DNA of 58,826 nt. Source: Peptostreptococcaceae bacterium. Lineage in GTDB: Bacteria; Bacillota; Clostridia; Peptostreptococcales; Acidaminobacteraceae. Of this stretch, positions 28,299-38,023 are shown piece after piece (position 1 is the first letter of the stretch; every line of letters starts with the position of its first letter). The position numbers were made by a program, and so were the translations under genes. The DNA lies in assembly GCA_027064135.1 (NCBI GenBank), contig JAMOQG010000034.1, positions 1 through 58,826 on the forward strand. Reading direction: 5' to 3'. The notes below the pieces were generated by a model. The model saw nothing but the letters and a program-made list of their open reading frames with translations. It did not search any database and was not told the DNA's origin.

Positions 28299-29311
28299 TC
28301 ATCCATATCTTTAATTAATAAAATTATATAAAATTTCATTGCATCTTCAAATAATTTTAAATCAAAACCAGATATTTCTTTTATTTTATTTATTCTATAA
28401 ATTAATGTATTTCTATGAACAAATATTTTTTCAGAAGTTTCAGTAATATTTAAATTATTCTTAAAGAAACTTTTAGCAGTATAAATTAAATCTTTATTTT
28501 TAAATATCTTATCATATTTTTTATTGTTTTCATTGTTTAACTGAATAAGCAAATCTTTTCTTGTACTTCCTATTAACAAAGGAATTAGAAAGTCTTCATA
28601 AAAGTATATGTCTTTTACGATATTAAATTTTTCAATCAATTTTAAAATATTGTAAACATCTTTGAGAGATGCATTAATATCGTAAAGATCTTCAACTTTG
28701 CTTCCAACAAGCAATTTAATATCTTTTGAAATATCAGTTGAAAACTCAATAAATAACATATTACATAAATTTTCAATTTCTACATCTGATTTTGAAGTGA
28801 TAATTGCAATTGACTCTGAATCCAGTATTATATTCTTATCAAATATGAAAATATTATCTATAATATATTTTGCATTTTTAATTTCACTGTTTTCAACTTT
28901 TACAATTATCAATCTATAGTGTTTTATGTCTTCGATATCAAATTCTTTTTTTAGTTCTTTATAATTTTTCTTTTTGACATTGTTAAGAATCAGTTCTCGA
29001 TAAAAATTTGCTTCTGTCATTTTATGGTTTTTATCATTAAATAATAAACTAACAACATTAAGCATTTGAATATTATCTTTTATTCCTAATAAATATCTAG
29101 GAAAATTATATTTCTTAATAAAAATGAAATCATAATTTTTTTCAGAAAAGACCTCTTTTCCTTCAAAGAATTCAGGGACTTCTATAGTGCTTCCATTTAA
29201 CTCAGTTCTATTACAATCAATAACTACTCCACTTAAATCAGTAAGAACAATGTCATTATTAATAGACGAAGCAATTTTTGAAAAAATATTTTTAATTTGA
29301 GTTAATCCCAT
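28292..29311 (-). CDS. CdaR/PucR-like transcription regulator
   Basis: 339 residues. The C-terminal PucR-type helix-turn-helix is clear (NLNITETSEKIFVHRNTLIY then RINKIKEISG). The N-terminal part resembles the ligand-sensing and GGDEF-like linker regions of sugar-diacid regulators but is poorly conserved. It lies 8 bases downstream of the UgpC/MsmX-type ATPase gene, a pairing I recall from other Clostridia. It probably controls carbohydrate uptake, but the ligand is unknown. Confidence 0.8.
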   Translation of the reverse strand: MGLTQIKNIFSKIASSINNDIVLTDLSGVVIDCNRTELNGSTIEVPEFFEGKEVFSEKNYDFIFIKKYNFPRYLLGIKDNIQMLNVVSLLFNDKNHKMTEANFYRELILNNVKKKNYKELKKEFDIEDIKHYRLIIVKVENSEIKNAKYIIDNIFIFDKNIILDSESIAIITSKSDVEIENLCNMLFIEFSTDISKDIKLLVGSKVEDLYDINASLKDVYNILKLIEKFNIVKDIYFYEDFLIPLLIGSTRKDLLIQLNNENNKKYDKIFKNKDLIYTAKSFFKNNLNITETSEKIFVHRNTLIYRINKIKEISGFDLKLFEDAMKFYIILLIKDMDEK

Positions 29312-29319
29312 ATTATCAC

Positions 29320-30408
29320 CTATTTACAAATATTCAATTCTGTCTCTTTATCAAACAAATGCACTTTTTCGCTTCTAAATTTAAATGAAATTTCTTCATC
29401 AACACTTACTTTTATATCTGGATCTATTCTTACAACCATTGATCTTCCTTCAGCTTTAGTATATACATAAGTTTCTGAACCTAACAACTCAGTTACTTCA
29501 ACTTTAGCTTTAATTCCATCAGGATCTAATATTGCATGTTCAGGTCTAGCTCCAAGTAATACTTCTTTACCAATATAACCTTTTTCTTTTACAATTTTTG
29601 CTTTATCTTCATTTAATTCTAATAAACGATCATATACTTTTGCATAAACTTTTCCATTTTCTTCAACTAATAAAGCATCCATCAAATTCATTTGAGGCGA
29701 ACCAATAAATTCAGCTACAAATTTATTTGCAGGACTATCATAAATTGTTTGAGGATCATCAACTTGTTGGATATATCCATCATACATTATACAAATTCTA
29801 GTTCCCATCGTCATTGCTTCAGTTTGATCATGCGTTACATAAACAAAAGTAGTATCCAAATCGTGATGTAGCTTACTTAATTCAGCTCTCATCTCAACTC
29901 TTAATTTTGCATCTAAATTACTTAAAGGCTCATCCATCAAGAATACTTTAGGATTTCTTACAATTGCTCTACCAAGAGCTACCCTTTGTCTTTGTCCACC
30001 TGATAATTGTTTTGGTTTTCTACTTAAAAGCGGCTCAATACCTAAAATATCAGCAGCATGTGTTACTCTTTCATCAATTTCTTTTTTAGAAAATTTTCTT
30101 AATTTTAGTCCAAATGCCATATTATCATAAACAGTCATATGAGGATAAAGTGCATAGTTCTGGAACACCATTGCAATATCTCTATCTTTAGGAGCAACGT
30201 CATTTACTTGTACATCACCTATAAACATTTTACCGCCTGTAATTTCCTCTAACCCAGCAATCATTCTTAAAGTAGTTGTTTTTCCACATCCAGACGGTCC
30301 AACTAAAACCATAAATTCTTTATCAACTATATCTAAATCAATACTTTCGATTGCTTTAAAACCATTTGGGTACACTTTGTTAATTTTCTCTAATTTTACA
30401 TTTGCCAT
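29320..30408 (-). CDS. ugpC: Multi-sugar ABC importer ATPase (UgpC/MsmX/MalK type)
   Basis: 362 residues. The nucleotide-binding domain has Walker A GPSGCGKTT, signature LSGGQRQRVALGRA, and Walker B VFLMDEPLSNLDAKL with H-loop THDQTEA. The TOBE/regulatory domain follows (ARPEHAILD). There is no permease or binding-protein gene beside it, so it is probably a shared energising subunit for several sugar importers, as MsmX is in B. subtilis. The start is ATG after GGAGGGATAAT. Confidence 0.92.
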   Translation of the reverse strand: MANVKLEKINKVYPNGFKAIESIDLDIVDKEFMVLVGPSGCGKTTTLRMIAGLEEITGGKMFIGDVQVNDVAPKDRDIAMVFQNYALYPHMTVYDNMAFGLKLRKFSKKEIDERVTHAADILGIEPLLSRKPKQLSGGQRQRVALGRAIVRNPKVFLMDEPLSNLDAKLRVEMRAELSKLHHDLDTTFVYVTHDQTEAMTMGTRICIMYDGYIQQVDDPQTIYDSPANKFVAEFIGSPQMNLMDALLVEENGKVYAKVYDRLLELNEDKAKIVKEKGYIGKEVLLGARPEHAILDPDGIKAKVEVTELLGSETYVYTKAEGRSMVVRIDPDIKVSVDEEISFKFRSEKVHLFDKETELNICK

Positions 30409-30514
30409 ATTATCCCTCCAAAATTTAGTATATATAAATTATACAACAATTTCTATATTATTTTAGTGTTAAAAAATACAAAATTTTAAATATTTATTAT
30501 AGAAAATGACAATT

Positions 30515-31105
30515 TCATTGTAATTTTATTTTTTTAGTATTAAAACATCTTGAACAAGGAGTATAATCTTCACTAATAGCATCTATTAATTTCATTTTTA
30601 TTTTACTCTTCCGTAAATAGAAACAACCATTCTTATGATATTTTTCACCAGTTTTAGTAACATAAATAATTTCATCATTCATGTTTTTAATGCTAATTTT
30701 TTTATGTAAAAATGATTTATATTCAATAGTTTTTTCAACTGGAATCACATAATTAAAAATATTAAATGAATATTTAACATTAAAACTACCTTCTTTATTA
30801 TTCAAATCATAGTCAGATTCATATTTAAAGTCAGATAAATTCTTATCAATTTCATATTTTAAATTGCTATATAATTTCTTATTAGAGTATATTTCAATAG
30901 TTTTGTCTTGCATACTAAAATCATTATTTCCATATTGCGTACAAATATTATTACTACTCATTTCAATAATGCTTTGGTATAGTGCCTGATTAATTACCTC
31001 GTTAATATAAAAGGTGTTGATAATTCCAATTAAAGAAAGTATAAGTAGTAATGTAATAAAAACACTAATTAAAGCTTCAATTGATAAACTGCCTTTATTA
31101 TTCAT
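30515..31105 (-). CDS. Pseudopilin-like membrane protein with zinc-binding-like C-terminus
   Basis: 196 residues. The N-terminus NNKGSLSIEALISVFITLLL is a class III/TadE-like pilin leader followed by one hydrophobic helix. The C-terminal ~40 residues read VTKTGEKYHKNGCFYLRKSK and later PCSRC, the Cys/His arrangement of Ada-type metal-binding segments found appended to bacterial surface or nuclease proteins. The start is ATG 31105 behind GAGGGG, overlapping the previous gene's stop. It is the last gene of a three-gene pseudopilin-like set. Function unknown. Confidence 0.7.
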   Translation of the reverse strand: MNNKGSLSIEALISVFITLLLILSLIGIINTFYINEVINQALYQSIIEMSSNNICTQYGNNDFSMQDKTIEIYSNKKLYSNLKYEIDKNLSDFKYESDYDLNNKEGSFNVKYSFNIFNYVIPVEKTIEYKSFLHKKISIKNMNDEIIYVTKTGEKYHKNGCFYLRKSKIKMKLIDAISEDYTPCSRCFNTKKIKLQ

Positions 31106-32741
31106 CAACATACCCCTCAGTAATAGTAAAATCATACAATTTAATATTTCCAGTTAATTTGTTTTTTAATTCAATCTCAACATCAATTTTATGTTTTAAT
31201 GCTAAATCATTTAAAGAATTGAGCTCATTTGTTTTTTTATAGTTTAAATCAATTATTTGAAGCATTCTATTCACAAGAGTGTTTTCATCAACCATTAATA
31301 AAAACATTCTTAAATAATCATTATAATATAAAAAAGTGTCATCATTGTGATTTTTAAAATCAATTTTAGTTCCATTTTGTATTATACCTAAATCAAGCAC
31401 AAAATCTTTATCTGATATTTTTAATAACGGTGTTCCATTTCCTGAATAAAGCTTAACAATATCAATAACAGATTCAGCACCACTCCATGCTGCAGTTAAA
31501 CCAACAGCTACAAATATTCCGCCAGCAGGAATTTTAGCTGAAGTTAAAATAAATTCCCTTTTATCATTATCAATAAACAAATGCATAAGATTCATTGTTT
31601 CTCGAATTAACATTATTTTAGAACTAATTTTAAGATTATTTATTATTGAATTACTATCACCATTTATTATATATTCAACTTCTGAATTAGTAACATAATT
31701 TCTACTATTTTTATTATAAAGTTCAAAATTTCTTATATTAGAATTAGCAACTGTTTTAAAAGTACCTAGAATATATTCATTTAAAAAAAGTTTATTAAAA
31801 TATACAAGTTTTAAACTATTATCATTATTTATTTCCAAAGTAGATTCTATTAAACCAATACCAACTTCTTTTTTTAATTCATTAATTTCGTTTTTAATAT
31901 TATTAATAACATTAATATAGCCTTCTGAATTAGATTTTATATCAACAAGTGTTTCGAATTTTTTATATTCCTCATTTAATTTATTATTAATTTCATCATT
32001 AATTTCTAACTTTAAAAGCTTTTCAATTTTGTTAATTACTTTTTCTTGTTCTTTTATCATATCATATTCATTTAAATATTCATCTTCTAGCTTTTTAATA
32101 CTATTTTCTAACATTTCACTATCACTGTTTTTAACTTCTCTTAAATATTTAATCTTTTCATCCAATTCAATAAATAAATTCGAATAATCATTTCTTATTG
32201 CATTTATATTATCAAAATTTATATGATCAGATAATATTTTCTTTTGCGTTTTTTTAATTTTATTATAATATTTGTTTTTTGAAAGTTTTGATTTAATTTC
32301 ATTCATTTTATTCATATATTTTTCTTTAATTTTATTTTGATTTGCAATATATTCAATATACTCTAATGTAACATTATTTTTAGAAAAAACTAGAATTTGA
32401 TTCATTAATAACTCTTTATTTTGTATATTTTCAGTATTATAATTAATTTTAATATCCTTGATATTATAAACATTTAAAGGAGATTTAAAATTATTATATT
32501 TAGAAATCATTATATCTTTTATCGTTTCTTTATTATACTTTTTATAAGATAAAATACCGTAACTATCATAAATATAATCATCATAATCCGCTAAAATATC
32601 TCTACTAGTTAATACTAAACTTCTTTTTATATTATTCTCAAATGATTTTACTGACAATATATTAATAAATAAAATAAAAACTGAAATTATTGCAGCAATA
32701 ATTATAATTAAAAAAATTGAAACAGATCCTCTACTATTCAT
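31098..32741 (-). CDS. DUF5702/TadG-like protein
   Basis: 547 residues. It begins with a short positive stretch then a single transmembrane helix (RGSVSIFLIIIIAAIISVFI), with SRDILADYDDYIYDSYGILS just after, which fits DUF5702 proteins of Clostridial Tad-like loci. A long charged coiled-coil-rich region (about 150-290) follows and then a C-terminal domain. The arrangement resembles TadG-type tip or minor pilins exposed outside the cell. It overlaps both neighbours by 8 bases. Confidence 0.7.
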   Translation of the reverse strand: MNSRGSVSIFLIIIIAAIISVFILFINILSVKSFENNIKRSLVLTSRDILADYDDYIYDSYGILSYKKYNKETIKDIMISKYNNFKSPLNVYNIKDIKINYNTENIQNKELLMNQILVFSKNNVTLEYIEYIANQNKIKEKYMNKMNEIKSKLSKNKYYNKIKKTQKKILSDHINFDNINAIRNDYSNLFIELDEKIKYLREVKNSDSEMLENSIKKLEDEYLNEYDMIKEQEKVINKIEKLLKLEINDEINNKLNEEYKKFETLVDIKSNSEGYINVINNIKNEINELKKEVGIGLIESTLEINNDNSLKLVYFNKLFLNEYILGTFKTVANSNIRNFELYNKNSRNYVTNSEVEYIINGDSNSIINNLKISSKIMLIRETMNLMHLFIDNDKREFILTSAKIPAGGIFVAVGLTAAWSGAESVIDIVKLYSGNGTPLLKISDKDFVLDLGIIQNGTKIDFKNHNDDTFLYYNDYLRMFLLMVDENTLVNRMLQIIDLNYKKTNELNSLNDLALKHKIDVEIELKNKLTGNIKLYDFTITEGYVDE

Positions 32742-33048
32742 CTAACCATTCCTTTATATTTTTAACATAATCTTGATAAATTAAATTATCTGTAAAATCA
32801 ATTTCATAATAATTTTGAAAAAGAGACTGATTTTCGTTAAAATATAAAAAATTTATATCTTCCGTTTTTAATTCAATATGTTTTATAAGCGCTATATCAT
32901 CTTTAATCATTTCATTATTTAATTTTATTTCAGTAAATCCTCTATAAAAAAATGTAATCATTATGCTTAATAAAATAACTATAATTCCAATAATAAAAGG
33001 TATTATAATTGCAGCTTCAATTGTATATTCACCTTTTTCATTAAACAT
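32734..33048 (-). CDS. TadE-like minor pseudopilin
   Basis: 104 residues. NEKGEYTIEAAIIIPFIIGI is a TadE-like prepilin N-terminus, with the glycine-glutamate site ahead of the hydrophobic helix. A short extracellular domain follows. It is the first gene of the set; ribosome site GGAG before ATG. No TadA ATPase, TadB/C platform or prepilin peptidase gene lies in this window. Confidence 0.7.
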   Translation of the reverse strand: MFNEKGEYTIEAAIIIPFIIGIIVILLSIMITFFYRGFTEIKLNNEMIKDDIALIKHIELKTEDINFLYFNENQSLFQNYYEIDFTDNLIYQDYVKNIKEWLDE

Positions 33049-33093
33049 ATATCGACTCCTTTTTTCAGAATTTTCTGATTTTTTATTACAAAG

Positions 33094-33117
33094 AAAAAAT
33101 CCTTAAATAGGATTTTT
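33094..33117 (-). terminator. Terminator after the EAL/HDOD gene
   Basis: AAAAATCC-TTAAATA-GGATTTTT, with the T run on the minus strand, one base after the stop codon. Confidence 0.8.
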
Positions 33118-33118
33118 A

Positions 33119-34333
33119 TTACGGCATTATATTATCTGCCCATTTAATAGATTCAAAATATATTTCGCTTAAATCATCAATTGAAATATCATTTTTTTGC
33201 AATAATTTTTCCAATTTTTCCATTTTACCTCTTTCATTTATAATTATAAGTTCAAGAACATTTGTTAACGAATTATTTTTTCCTAAGAGTGCATCTTTTA
33301 TCTCATTATCCAATGGCAAACTTTCTAATATCATATTCATATCTCTTTTTAAAATAATATTTATTAATGAAAAAACTCCTAATAAAAATAGTTTTTCTTT
33401 CTTGCCGTTCATTTTAAATTTACTTGCTAAACTTTCAGCTTGTTTTCCACGAATTAATGATTTTTTTAATAACTCATTTGGAGTTCCAACTGGTGCCATT
33501 GTTTTTAAAAAATTAAAATATATTATTTTTTTACTCTCTTTTAACCCCAATCGTGCTAATGCATTTTTTATAGAAGTAATACTATTACGAGAATAATACG
33601 CAACACTATTTACAATATTTAATAATGAAAACGTTAATGAAACATCGTTTTTAGTGATTTCTGCTAATTTATCATAACTAACTTCCTCTTTATTTAATTC
33701 CTCAATTAATTGAATATAAACACTTGAAATTGTAGTCATAACATTCGTTTCTAATATTTCCGGTTTTAAAAAGTAATATCCTTGAAACATTGTAAACCCA
33801 TGCTCTTTAGCAAATTCAAATTCCTCATACGTCTCAATTTTTTCCGCTAACAGAATTTTATTTTTCTTTTTAACAATATTTGCAGTTTTTATAATTTCTT
33901 CTTTTGAAAATTCGATGAAATCAACTTTTATTATATCTGATTGATCAAGAAGTTTTGATTTCTTTTTATCACAAATAAAATCATCAATTGCAAAAACATA
34001 TCCATTGTTTTTCAATTCATCTATAACTTCATTTATATTTTCAGCATCAAAAATATCTTCTAATATTTCAATAACTACTTCATCTTTTCTTAGAAGCATA
34101 GGTAATTTTTCTAAAATTAATTTTTCAGTGAAATTAATAAACACTTTTTTACCACCAGATAATTTATCAATACCAAAATTAACAAGTAAATCTTTTAAAA
34201 CTTCATTCGTTGCAACATTTCCATCGCTAAAATCTGCTAAATTAACATCATTAAACTTTCTAAATAATAGTTCGTATGCAATTGTCTCATGTTTTGCATT
34301 CAATATAGGCTGCCTTGCAACAACTGTTTTCAA
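33119..34333 (-). CDS. EAL/HDOD signalling protein (YuxH-like)
   Basis: 404 residues: EAL-type domain (about 1-195) and HDOD domain (about 200-390). The EAL motif reads YELLFR and the later catalytic positions are partly changed (EILED, AIDDFIC), as in the YuxH group. It is probably a non-hydrolysing sensor rather than an active cyclic-di-GMP phosphodiesterase. The start is TTG at 34333 with GGGAG 7 bases upstream, overlapping no ATG option. It follows the PAS/PP2C gene by 14 bases and is likely co-transcribed. Confidence 0.83.
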   Translation of the reverse strand: MKTVVARQPILNAKHETIAYELLFRKFNDVNLADFSDGNVATNEVLKDLLVNFGIDKLSGGKKVFINFTEKLILEKLPMLLRKDEVVIEILEDIFDAENINEVIDELKNNGYVFAIDDFICDKKKSKLLDQSDIIKVDFIEFSKEEIIKTANIVKKKNKILLAEKIETYEEFEFAKEHGFTMFQGYYFLKPEILETNVMTTISSVYIQLIEELNKEEVSYDKLAEITKNDVSLTFSLLNIVNSVAYYSRNSITSIKNALARLGLKESKKIIYFNFLKTMAPVGTPNELLKKSLIRGKQAESLASKFKMNGKKEKLFLLGVFSLINIILKRDMNMILESLPLDNEIKDALLGKNNSLTNVLELIIINERGKMEKLEKLLQKNDISIDDLSEIYFESIKWADNIMP

Positions 34334-34347
34334 ATCATCACTCCCTT

Positions 34348-35799
34348 TTATAATAATTTTATTGAAATCAAAGTAATATCATCATTAATTTTATTGAAAT
34401 AATGTTCCAAAATTTCATTTTCTACATGATCCAATAATTTTTTTTCGCTATTTTTGTTATTCTTATAATTCATCAATTCACTTTCTAATACATTTACCAT
34501 TTTTGTATACTCAATTGGAATTTCAATAATTCCATCAGTATATAAAAGTATTTCACTATCTTTAGTATATTTAATAGTTTTTGATATAAATTCAGCATTA
34601 TCAAATAATCCTATTGGTAAATTGCTACTAATTAACGAATTAACGTCTTTATTATCAATTAAATATAACTGCGGATGTCCACAATTAAAATATTCAATAG
34701 TTTTTTCTTTTATATCAATTATCAAATATACTGCGGTGCAATAATAATTACTTAATAATTCATTACCTTGAAAAACACTAATTAAACCTTTATTTATTTC
34801 TTCTAAAATATTTTTTTCGCCATTTTCTTTTTCTAATTGACTTTTAAAAATACCGACAATGACAGTTGTAATTAATGCGCTTCCAACTCCATGACCAACT
34901 ACATCTGCTAAAAGAACAACATATTTATCATTTGATATTTTATGCCATTTATATAGATCCCCACTAACATCACTAAAAGGATAATATTTTGCTTTAATTG
35001 ATATATTTTCATCATAAAAATCATCAGACAACAATTTCAGTTGAATCTTTGAAGCTATATCAGTCTCAAGTTTTCTTTCCTCTGATATAATTTTTTCTTT
35101 TGTAATATTTCTTGCGATTGATATATAATATTTATTTCTATCATTTACTATAATAGGGTAAATACTAGTATCTTGAAAATATAATGTATTATTTTTTCTT
35201 TTATTATGAAATAGTCCTTTCCAAATCATGCCAACTTCTAAAGTTTCAATCAAATTATCATAGAACATAAAACTATGTTCTCCAGATTCTAATAACTTTG
35301 GAGTTTTTCCAATTAATTCATTTTTTGAATAACCTGTTTCAGCGCAAAATGCTTCATTCACATATAAATATTTTTCTTCGGAATCATTAATTGCTATTAA
35401 ATACTTATTATTATTTATAAATTGATTAATCATTTCCGTATTATCTTTTGTTTTAATAATTCGAGTTACCATGATAATTAATTCGTCATCAATTATAGGA
35501 CAACAAATATAGTTTATAATATTCTCATTTAACAATTTAGAAACCATATCTTTATTTTTCAAAATTACTATTAACTCTTTTGAATATATCTCTTTTAAAA
35601 AAATAATTTCTTTAATTACTTTTTCAGTTTCTAATTCATTAGATAATACTATAATGACATCTATATGTAATGATTTCACTTTATTATAATCTTCAATAGT
35701 TTCAAAATGATAATAATTAAATAAATTGTTATCAAACATTTCATCGATAATTATTGTTTCATCATTATATTTTCCAATCACAGCAATATTATTTTTCAT
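34348..35799 (-). CDS. PAS and SpoIIE-type PP2C phosphatase
   Basis: 483 residues. The order is a receiver-like N-terminal fold (about 1-115) without the usual acidic pocket, a PAS domain (about 125-240: YLYVNEAFCAETGYSKNELI), and an RsbU/SpoIIE phosphatase (about 255-483) with SDVSGDLY, LADVVGHGVGSALI and LLYTDGIIE metal-binding aspartates. Such enzymes dephosphorylate an anti-sigma factor antagonist. No STAS-domain partner is adjacent. An RsbW-like ATPase is encoded about 4 kb away at 39608-40048, so a partner-switch link is conceivable but unproven. Confidence 0.85.
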   Translation of the reverse strand: MKNNIAVIGKYNDETIIIDEMFDNNLFNYYHFETIEDYNKVKSLHIDVIIVLSNELETEKVIKEIIFLKEIYSKELIVILKNKDMVSKLLNENIINYICCPIIDDELIIMVTRIIKTKDNTEMINQFINNNKYLIAINDSEEKYLYVNEAFCAETGYSKNELIGKTPKLLESGEHSFMFYDNLIETLEVGMIWKGLFHNKRKNNTLYFQDTSIYPIIVNDRNKYYISIARNITKEKIISEERKLETDIASKIQLKLLSDDFYDENISIKAKYYPFSDVSGDLYKWHKISNDKYVVLLADVVGHGVGSALITTVIVGIFKSQLEKENGEKNILEEINKGLISVFQGNELLSNYYCTAVYLIIDIKEKTIEYFNCGHPQLYLIDNKDVNSLISSNLPIGLFDNAEFISKTIKYTKDSEILLYTDGIIEIPIEYTKMVNVLESELMNYKNNKNSEKKLLDHVENEILEHYFNKINDDITLISIKLL

Positions 35800-35878
35800 A
35801 TAAACTCCCTATTCAATTATATTTTATTATATTTACCTAATATTATACCGTTAAATCATTTTTTAAAATAAATTTGCA

Positions 35879-36565
35879 TTAAAAGATTATATTTAAAATA
35901 ATTTGATATAGCAAAGGCATGAATACTGCGGGTAACATATTCCCAACTTTTATATTTTTATAATCAAGCATATTCAGACCAAGTCCAATTATTAAAAGGC
36001 CACCTACTGCAGACATATTTAAAATTACCGATTCTATCAATAATGGTTTTAAAAAACTAGAAAGTAATACAATAGTTCCTTGATATATGAAAACAGGAAT
36101 TGCAGAAAAAATCACTCCAACTCCAATAGTAGAAGTGAAAATAATTGCAGTTGTCCCATCTATAATTGATTTTGCAAAAAGTGTAGCATGATTTCCTGTT
36201 AATCCACTTTCTAAAGAACCTACTATTGCCATTGAACCAACACAATATAATAAACTAGTTGTTACAAACGATTTAGTAATTGAACTATCTGATTTATTAG
36301 ATTTTTTTTCAATAAACTTTCCTAAATTTTCAAGTTTCTTCTCAATATGTATATACTCCCCTATTAGCGTTCCAATAGTCAATGAAATTAAAACTAAAAT
36401 AATATTTTCAACTTTAATTGCATTTAAAATTCCAATTAATAGAACTCCCAATGCAATAGATTTTATTATACTTTCACTAAATCTTTTAGGTATTTTACCT
36501 TTAAACATCAGCCCTAAAATAGCACCCGAGATAATAGCTAATGCATTTACAATATCTCCTAACAT
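35879..36565 (-). CDS. DUF554 membrane protein (YqgA-like)
   Basis: 228 residues, about seven hydrophobic helices. It begins LGDIVNALAIISGAILGL and contains GNHATLFAKSIIDGTTAIIF and GGLLIIGLGLNMLD, which identify the DUF554 family; its transport role is unknown. The start is ATG 36565; an in-frame TTG 6 bases upstream is less likely. It follows a small membrane protein gene by 11 bases. Confidence 0.87.
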   Translation of the reverse strand: MLGDIVNALAIISGAILGLMFKGKIPKRFSESIIKSIALGVLLIGILNAIKVENIILVLISLTIGTLIGEYIHIEKKLENLGKFIEKKSNKSDSSITKSFVTTSLLYCVGSMAIVGSLESGLTGNHATLFAKSIIDGTTAIIFTSTIGVGVIFSAIPVFIYQGTIVLLSSFLKPLLIESVILNMSAVGGLLIIGLGLNMLDYKNIKVGNMLPAVFMPLLYQIILNIIF

Positions 36566-36576
36566 AATCAACTATA

Positions 36577-36768
36577 TCACCTTTCTTCATCATCATCTTC
36601 ATCTGGATTAAAATTACCAAAAAATATTAAAAATATTGATGTTCCTATTGAAAAACTACCTAAAAACAATCTTATATTCAAACTAACATCTATTTTGCTC
36701 AAAAAAAACAAAAAAACAATTGAAATTAACAAAAAAATAATACCTGTTTTTCTAAAATTATATTTCAT
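36577..36768 (-). CDS. Small two-helix membrane protein with acidic tail
   Basis: 63 residues, no family recognised. Two hydrophobic helices (GIIFLLISIVFLFFLS and LFLGSFSIGTSIFLIFFG) are followed by a very acidic C-terminus (NPDEDDDEER). A strong GAGGAG ribosome site and overlap with the PHP/HATPase stop codon support it as a real gene in the same transcript. Confidence 0.6.
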   Translation of the reverse strand: MKYNFRKTGIIFLLISIVFLFFLSKIDVSLNIRLFLGSFSIGTSIFLIFFGNFNPDEDDDEER

Positions 36769-38023
36769 TTTTTATCTCCTCTAGTCCCTCTGCAATATAC
36801 GATTTTAACCATACCAATACATCTAAATTAGTTATCTTTATCTCTCCAAGATGTTTTTTTATTTCTTTTGTATTTAAAGTGAAAATTTCTCTATTAATTT
36901 CATGAGTATAAATCAAATCCACATTTGAATTAGCATTTATTATAGTAATTATTGTGTCAGCCATATTACCTAATGGAGCTCTATCAATATGACTCTTTTT
37001 AAATTCTGCTGTAATTTCAGTTCCAATACCAATATTCGAATTAATAATAAATTCACCATCACAATTTTCAGCATTTGCTTTAAAAAGCGGAATACCTAAT
37101 CCAACATCTCTAGTTTCCCTTGTAGTAAAAAAAGGATCTGCTACATTTTGAACCATATATTCATCCATCCCTTTTCCGTCATCTTTTATTTTAATAATTA
37201 ATCTATCATTATCTGAATCCTCTATAATTGATATTCTAATATTTTTAGCTTCTGCAACTATTGAATTTCTTGCTATATCAAGAATATGAAGTGATAATTC
37301 TTTCATATGGCTTCCCCTTTTAATCTCATCTACGAAACACTCTATTGTTTTTTCTTTAAGCTCAATTGAATAAATCGGCTCATTAATACTTCCTAAATTA
37401 TGAGCATCAGAATTTCTTAAAATATAATATTTATTTTTAAATACTATATCTGAAAGATATTTCTTAGAAGTTTTACCTTTCGAAATTTCAACATATCTAA
37501 AATTATACTCATCTGGAATAAATCCAAGATTAGTAATAATACTTGCATAATCCCTATCAACATGAGCAGGAAATATTGCACCATCCAATTTATAAACCAG
37601 TAAATATAAATCCTTAATAGAAATATTTATTGAAGTAAGAAGTAATTCTTCTTTTTCAGCAATTACATTATCATCTTCATCAACAATTAATTGATCTCCA
37701 AATTTATCTTTTCTATTCTTAATTTTAACTCTTTCTTTTTCTAATATTGCATTAAACAATTTTGCTGAATTCATATCTTTGAAAAGGCAAACCATATGTA
37801 CTTCCTCAATTGTTTGCACTTCAACTCCAGGTATAACAACAATATTACGCTCTTTACCTATGCTCATTGCAGTTTCTACATTTAATAATGAATTATGATC
37901 AGTAATTGCTATAACATCAAGCTCTTTTAATATTGCCATATGTACAATATTATTAGGCGTCATATTATTATCTGCACACGGAGATAAGCATGAATGAATA
38001 TGAAGATCATAAAATACTTTCAT
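36758..38023 (-). CDS. PHP phosphoesterase fused to a histidine-kinase-type ATPase
   Basis: 421 residues. Residues about 1-235 are a PHP domain with all metal motifs visible: DLHIHSCLSPC, ITDHNSL, PGVEV, PAHVDRDY and NSDAHNLG. From about 240 a GHKL ATPase begins abruptly at MKELSLHILDIARNS, with N-box, DDGKGMD (G1) and GLGIPL (G2). In other Clostridia I recall these as two neighbouring genes; here they are one frame joined with almost no linker. There is no obvious histidine phospho-acceptor domain. The start is ATG 38023 behind GAGGAAG, overlapping the DRTGG gene upstream. The substrate of the PHP domain is unknown. Confidence 0.85.
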   Translation of the reverse strand: MKVFYDLHIHSCLSPCADNNMTPNNIVHMAILKELDVIAITDHNSLLNVETAMSIGKERNIVVIPGVEVQTIEEVHMVCLFKDMNSAKLFNAILEKERVKIKNRKDKFGDQLIVDEDDNVIAEKEELLLTSINISIKDLYLLVYKLDGAIFPAHVDRDYASIITNLGFIPDEYNFRYVEISKGKTSKKYLSDIVFKNKYYILRNSDAHNLGSINEPIYSIELKEKTIECFVDEIKRGSHMKELSLHILDIARNSIVAEAKNIRISIIEDSDNDRLIIKIKDDGKGMDEYMVQNVADPFFTTRETRDVGLGIPLFKANAENCDGEFIINSNIGIGTEITAEFKKSHIDRAPLGNMADTIITIINANSNVDLIYTHEINREIFTLNTKEIKKHLGEIKITNLDVLVWLKSYIAEGLEEIKNEI

